A stretch of 7,951 nt of DNA, from NCBI GenBank assembly GCA_015490055.1, contig WFYP01000196.1, positions 1 to 7,951 on the forward strand, in the 5' to 3' direction. Source of the DNA: Nitratifractor sp. GTDB taxonomy: Bacteria > Campylobacterota > Campylobacteria > Campylobacterales > Sulfurovaceae. The notes beneath the pieces are model-generated. The model made no database searches. It saw only the letters and a program-made list of their open reading frames with translations, and was not told the origin of the DNA. Each line of letters begins with the position of its first letter. Position 1 is the stretch's first letter. This document shows, one piece after another, positions 5,626 to 7,951 of the stretch. The position numbers were made by a program, and so were the translations under genes.

Positions 5626-7128
5626 ATGAAAAAAATTAATCTTATAGGTTTATCGATTGTATCGGTAGCAATTTTAGCTGGTTGTGGTGGTGGAGGAAAT
5701 CCACTTAAAAAAGCAGATACTGGTACTGGGTATTATGTAGATTCTGCAGTAGAGGGTGTAAACTATAAATGTGGTTCGCAAACAGGCACGACAGATAAAG
5801 ATGGTAAGTTTACTTTTGAAAAAGGAGCGGACTGTACATTCTCGATTGCTGGTATTACTTTAAGAAAAGTAAGTAAAGATAACCTTGCAGAAGGCAAAAA
5901 GGTTTTAGAAAACGATTTAGAAGTAGCACGATTCTTACAATCTGTAGATAATGATGGTGATGCTAGTAATGGTATTCAAATCGCTCCACATACATTAGAA
6001 GTTCTTAAAGATGCTTTAAAAGGAAAAACAAAAGTTCCTAAAGATGACGAATTAGTAGGTGTTGTATCGGAAGTAGAGCAAGGAGACCACAATTTCAAAG
6101 GTAAAGTAAAAACAAAAGAAGAGGTCAAAAAACACTTAGAGAAGAGTGCAACACAAATTACAAAAGAGCTTTTAGCCGGTAAGACTTTTTATGCTTATAT
6201 AGAAGAGAGTGACCATACCGAATTGATTAAATTAACTGTAAATAAAGATGCTTCATCTTTCAGTGGAGAGGCTTTGGCTGGTGACGGTAAGGGTGATAAA
6301 TTTAGTGAAAAAATTGAAATTAAGGGTACACTGTTGATAATGCATCATGAGGATGGTGATATTGGTACATTTAATGTGACTCAAAAAGCTAATTACATAT
6401 TACTTGAAAAGACAGAGCATCATAACATTGCTAAACTATTTAATACAGAAGCAGAAGCAAAAGCTGAATATGAAAAGAGTATTAAAAATAACCCTTACTC
6501 TGCAGAGAATTTAAAGAAGCTATTTGCAGGTAAAACATTCTATTTTGTTCGTAAAAACGAATTAAGAAGTGTTACAGTTAGCAAAGATGGAAAAGTATTA
6601 AACTTTAGTAATGGAAATACATATCATGCAAGCTATAAAGACCATAAAATTGTAGATGAAGATGGCGAACATTTTGTAAATGAAATTACAGATAAATATG
6701 TAAAAATTACTAGAGGCAATGACAATGAAGAGATTACACTTTACTTCAACAAAGCCGATGCAGAAGCTGCATTAAAAGCAGGTGGTGGAGATAGTGATAA
6801 TGGCAATTCATCTGCACTTAAAGATATTTTAACTGGTAGTACTTTTTATGGTGCTTATAAAAAAGATGGGACTGTAATTGTTGAAAAAGATGTAGTAAGC
6901 AGTGATGCAACATATATAACTTGGACAAATATTAAAGGCAATAGTAACCATGGAGTATCCACAATTACTAAAATAGAAGGTAACTTTGCTTATATTGAAG
7001 ATAGCGACGGGAAAATTCATAAAAATGAACTTATAGAGCACAATGATAAATACATAAAATTTTCAGATGGAGGGAGAGTAGAAGTATTTTATTACAACGA
7101 ATCAGATGCAGAAGCTGCATTAAAATAA
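5626..7128 (+). CDS. Repeat-containing lipoprotein of unknown function
   Basis: 500 aa; start fixed by AGGAGG. A lipoprotein signal peptide ends in the lipobox LAGC, with C20 as lipidated residue, followed by a Gly-rich tether, so the protein is likely anchored to the outer or inner membrane. Residues 35-125 form a compact domain with YYVDSAVEGVNYxC, DKDG and CTFSIAGITL; C49 and C70 could form a disulphide. DNDGDASNG at 108-116 resembles a calcium-binding loop. A Lys/Glu-rich linker (126-181) follows. Three related modules then begin with L-x-G-[KS]-TFY at 185-189, 302-306 and 404-408. The last two end in the same DAEAALK at 378-384 and 494-500, encoded by an identical 21-base stretch; the first ends in a related Glu/Ala-rich helix (about 274-286). 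Modules two and three are separated by a GGGDSDNGNSS linker. I do not recognise the family. It appears monocistronic. Confidence 0.9.
   Translation: MKKINLIGLSIVSVAILAGCGGGGNPLKKADTGTGYYVDSAVEGVNYKCGSQTGTTDKDGKFTFEKGADCTFSIAGITLRKVSKDNLAEGKKVLENDLEVARFLQSVDNDGDASNGIQIAPHTLEVLKDALKGKTKVPKDDELVGVVSEVEQGDHNFKGKVKTKEEVKKHLEKSATQITKELLAGKTFYAYIEESDHTELIKLTVNKDASSFSGEALAGDGKGDKFSEKIEIKGTLLIMHHEDGDIGTFNVTQKANYILLEKTEHHNIAKLFNTEAEAKAEYEKSIKNNPYSAENLKKLFAGKTFYFVRKNELRSVTVSKDGKVLNFSNGNTYHASYKDHKIVDEDGEHFVNEITDKYVKITRGNDNEEITLYFNKADAEAALKAGGGDSDNGNSSALKDILTGSTFYGAYKKDGTVIVEKDVVSSDATYITWTNIKGNSNHGVSTITKIEGNFAYIEDSDGKIHKNELIEHNDKYIKFSDGGRVEVFYYNESDAEAALK
6757..7125 (+). repeat. Exact 21-base direct repeat ending lipoprotein modules 2 and 3
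   Basis: Bases 6757-6777 and 7105-7125 are identical and encode DAEAALK in the same frame, 348 bases (116 codons) apart. The interiors of the two modules have diverged much more, so the identity marks either a recent duplication or conversion at the module end, or strong constraint. The second copy ends at the stop codon. Confidence 0.85.
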
Positions 7129-7150
7129 AGTATTTATAACTTTATACACC

Positions 7151-7176
7151 GTAGAAGGCGACCTTTGTGTTGCCTT
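7151..7176 (+). repeat. GTAG-headed hairpin, REP-like (unit A)
   Basis: GTAG at 7151-7154 is followed directly by AAGGCGAC (7155-7162), a six-base loop CTTTGT and GTTGCCTT (7169-7176): an 8-bp stem with one G-U pair. It sits 23 bases after the lipoprotein stop. It may also act as a weak transcription stop, although only a broken T-tract follows (TTGGTTTT). Its stem differs from the pair at 7212-7279, so it would be a different REP subtype. Confidence 0.5.
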
Positions 7177-7211
7177 ATTGGTTTTAAATAGTTACTCTTG
7201 CTTATATCTAT

Positions 7212-7231
7212 GGTCGATAAATCGACCCTAC
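7212..7231 (-). repeat. REP-like palindromic element, copy 1 (minus strand)
   Basis: Read on the minus strand, GTAG is followed by GGTCGA-TTTA-TCGACC, a perfect 6-bp hairpin with a TTTA loop. It matches copy 2 at 7260-7279 in 18 of 20 positions; the two differences lie opposite each other in the stem (A-T here, G-C there). A GTAG tetranucleotide beside a short palindrome is the hallmark of REP elements mobilised by RAYT (TnpA-REP) transposases. Confidence 0.7.
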
Positions 7232-7259
7232 GGATTTGTATTATTTAGATAAAGCTTAT

Positions 7260-7279
7260 GTAGGGTCGGTTTACCGACC
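7260..7279 (+). repeat. REP-like palindromic element, copy 2 (plus strand)
   Basis: GTAG (7260-7263) followed by GGTCGG-TTTA-CCGACC (7264-7279), a perfect 6-bp hairpin. It is inverted relative to copy 1, with the two GTAG heads facing each other across 28 bases, giving a BIME-like pair. It lies 15 bases beyond the stop codon of the convergent amidase gene. No RAYT transposase gene is in the window. Confidence 0.7.
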
Positions 7280-7294
7280 AAAATATTTTGTCTT

Positions 7295-7921
7295 TTACCT
7301 TCTAACGCTCCAAGGTTTAGGTGGTGCAAAGCCTAACTCTCTTGCTATTGTGTATGCAATTAATTGTCCGATTTTTTTTAGTCTTGGTTTTAGCCATTTT
7401 GTCTGTTTTTTGCAAGTAATTTCGCCTAGCTCTAGTACTAAAAATTTATCGGCTCTAATGTAGTAGTAGCCATAGTAGTTGGCTAAATTTCTTGTAAAGT
7501 TATCTTTTTGCCAAGCAAATGGAAAGTAGTTACCATAGATTTTTCTCCAGCGTTTTGCGAACTCCTTTGAGGCTTCGTTTTTATAGCCAATACTTGCGCC
7601 TGAACTACATTTTTTATTTGCTCCATCAAAGTGTATTGCTACTGCTATTTTTGCTTTTATTAGTTTTGTATCTGCTGGGACTCTCTTTACTTTTATATCC
7701 CATTTTTCTAACTGTTTTGCTACTTCGTTGGCAACTATTATATTCCATTTTACTTCTTGCAAGCTTCCAGCTGTGGCTCCTGTGTTGCCTGTAGTTCTGC
7801 CTTCGTGTCCTGCTTGAATAACAACAGTTACAGGTGTTATAGATTGCCAATATATGGCAAAAGATATGAGGAAAATTATTAATAAAGATATAGCTATAGC
7901 AGCGAGATTTTTAATTTTCAT
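7295..7921 (-). CDS. Membrane-anchored N-acetylmuramoyl-L-alanine amidase-like protein (Amidase_3 type)
   Basis: 208 aa. An N-terminal hydrophobic segment (about 5-25) with Lys before it is either an uncleaved anchor or a signal peptide, placing the rest in the periplasm. The remainder resembles the Amidase_3 zinc hydrolase fold, which cleaves the lactyl-amide bond between MurNAc and the stem peptide. Candidate zinc ligands are H39 (in QAGHEG, for the usual DPGHGG), E56 (in LQEVKWN) and H97 (in VAIHFDG); E164 in LVLELGE fits the catalytic glutamate. C105 and C170 could pair. No AMIN or SPOR targeting domain is present, and the whole is close to the minimal catalytic size. The atypical motifs leave activity unproven. 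A TATATT at 7942-7947 is a possible -10; the ribosome site is weak (AAAG). It converges on the lipoprotein gene. Confidence 0.78.
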   Translation of the reverse strand: MKIKNLAAIAISLLIIFLISFAIYWQSITPVTVVIQAGHEGRTTGNTGATAGSLQEVKWNIIVANEVAKQLEKWDIKVKRVPADTKLIKAKIAVAIHFDGANKKCSSGASIGYKNEASKEFAKRWRKIYGNYFPFAWQKDNFTRNLANYYGYYYIRADKFLVLELGEITCKKQTKWLKPRLKKIGQLIAYTIARELGFAPPKPWSVRR

Positions 7922-7951
7922 ATCTAACTTTATGTGTAATAAATATAAGCA

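Noticed and set aside
7148..7280. Possible CRISPR array from three spaced palindromic units
   Set aside because: The units differ in sequence and orientation, spacing is irregular, and the GTAG-plus-hairpin form fits REP elements rather than CRISPR repeats.
7236..7463. Plus-strand open frame of 75 codons running into the amidase region
   Set aside because: It overlaps the REP pair and the amidase gene antisense, has no ribosome site or recognisable protein, and the opposite strand carries clear amidase motifs.
7519..7794. Plus-strand open frame encoding a Leu-rich, membrane-like 91-residue peptide
   Set aside because: It is the antisense of the amidase coding sequence; the Leu/Tyr richness comes from Lys/Asn-rich codons read backwards.

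Overview
The window looks like chromosomal DNA of an AT-rich member of the Campylobacterota (Epsilonproteobacteria), probably a Sulfurimonas/Sulfurovum-type free-living relative. This is inferred from low GC, AGC/AGA/GCA-rich codon use, -10 boxes (TATAAT) without a recognisable -35 partner, a small 4.5S-type SRP RNA and a Gram-negative envelope repertoire. The assignment is an impression from composition and proteins, not a database result.

Layout, left to right. (1) 1-195: leader region with two TATAAT boxes and a perfect palindrome abutting the second one. (2) 196-2820 (+): valS, complete valyl-tRNA synthetase, closed by a hairpin-plus-T terminator. (3) 2963-5122 (+): an exported patatin-like phospholipase (719 aa) with a beta-rich C-terminal extension and a 2-codon mini-ORF overlapping its start. 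(4) 5123-5210 (-): tRNA-Ser(GGA) with encoded CCA, whose 3' end directly abuts the patatin stop codon. (5) 5331-5431 (-): SRP RNA (ffs) with its own -10. (6) 5626-7128 (+): a repeat-containing lipoprotein of unknown function with a strong Shine-Dalgarno site and a G7 run next to its -10. (7) 7129-7294: convergent intergenic spacer holding three GTAG-headed hairpins, two of them inverted copies of one REP-like element with a compensated stem substitution. (8) 7295-7921 (-): a small membrane-anchored Amidase_3-type cell-wall amidase.

Functionally, valS, tRNA-Ser and ffs are housekeeping translation/secretion genes. The other three products (patatin, lipoprotein, amidase) are all predicted to be exported or membrane anchored, so the accessory content is envelope-directed. 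No shared operon is evident: orientation changes at almost every gene, and each transcription unit seems independent. I see no CRISPR array, insertion sequence, transposase or defence cassette. The least ordinary items are the REP/BIME-like cluster, the G7 promoter-proximal run, the triplicated lipoprotein module and the patatin C-terminal domain.
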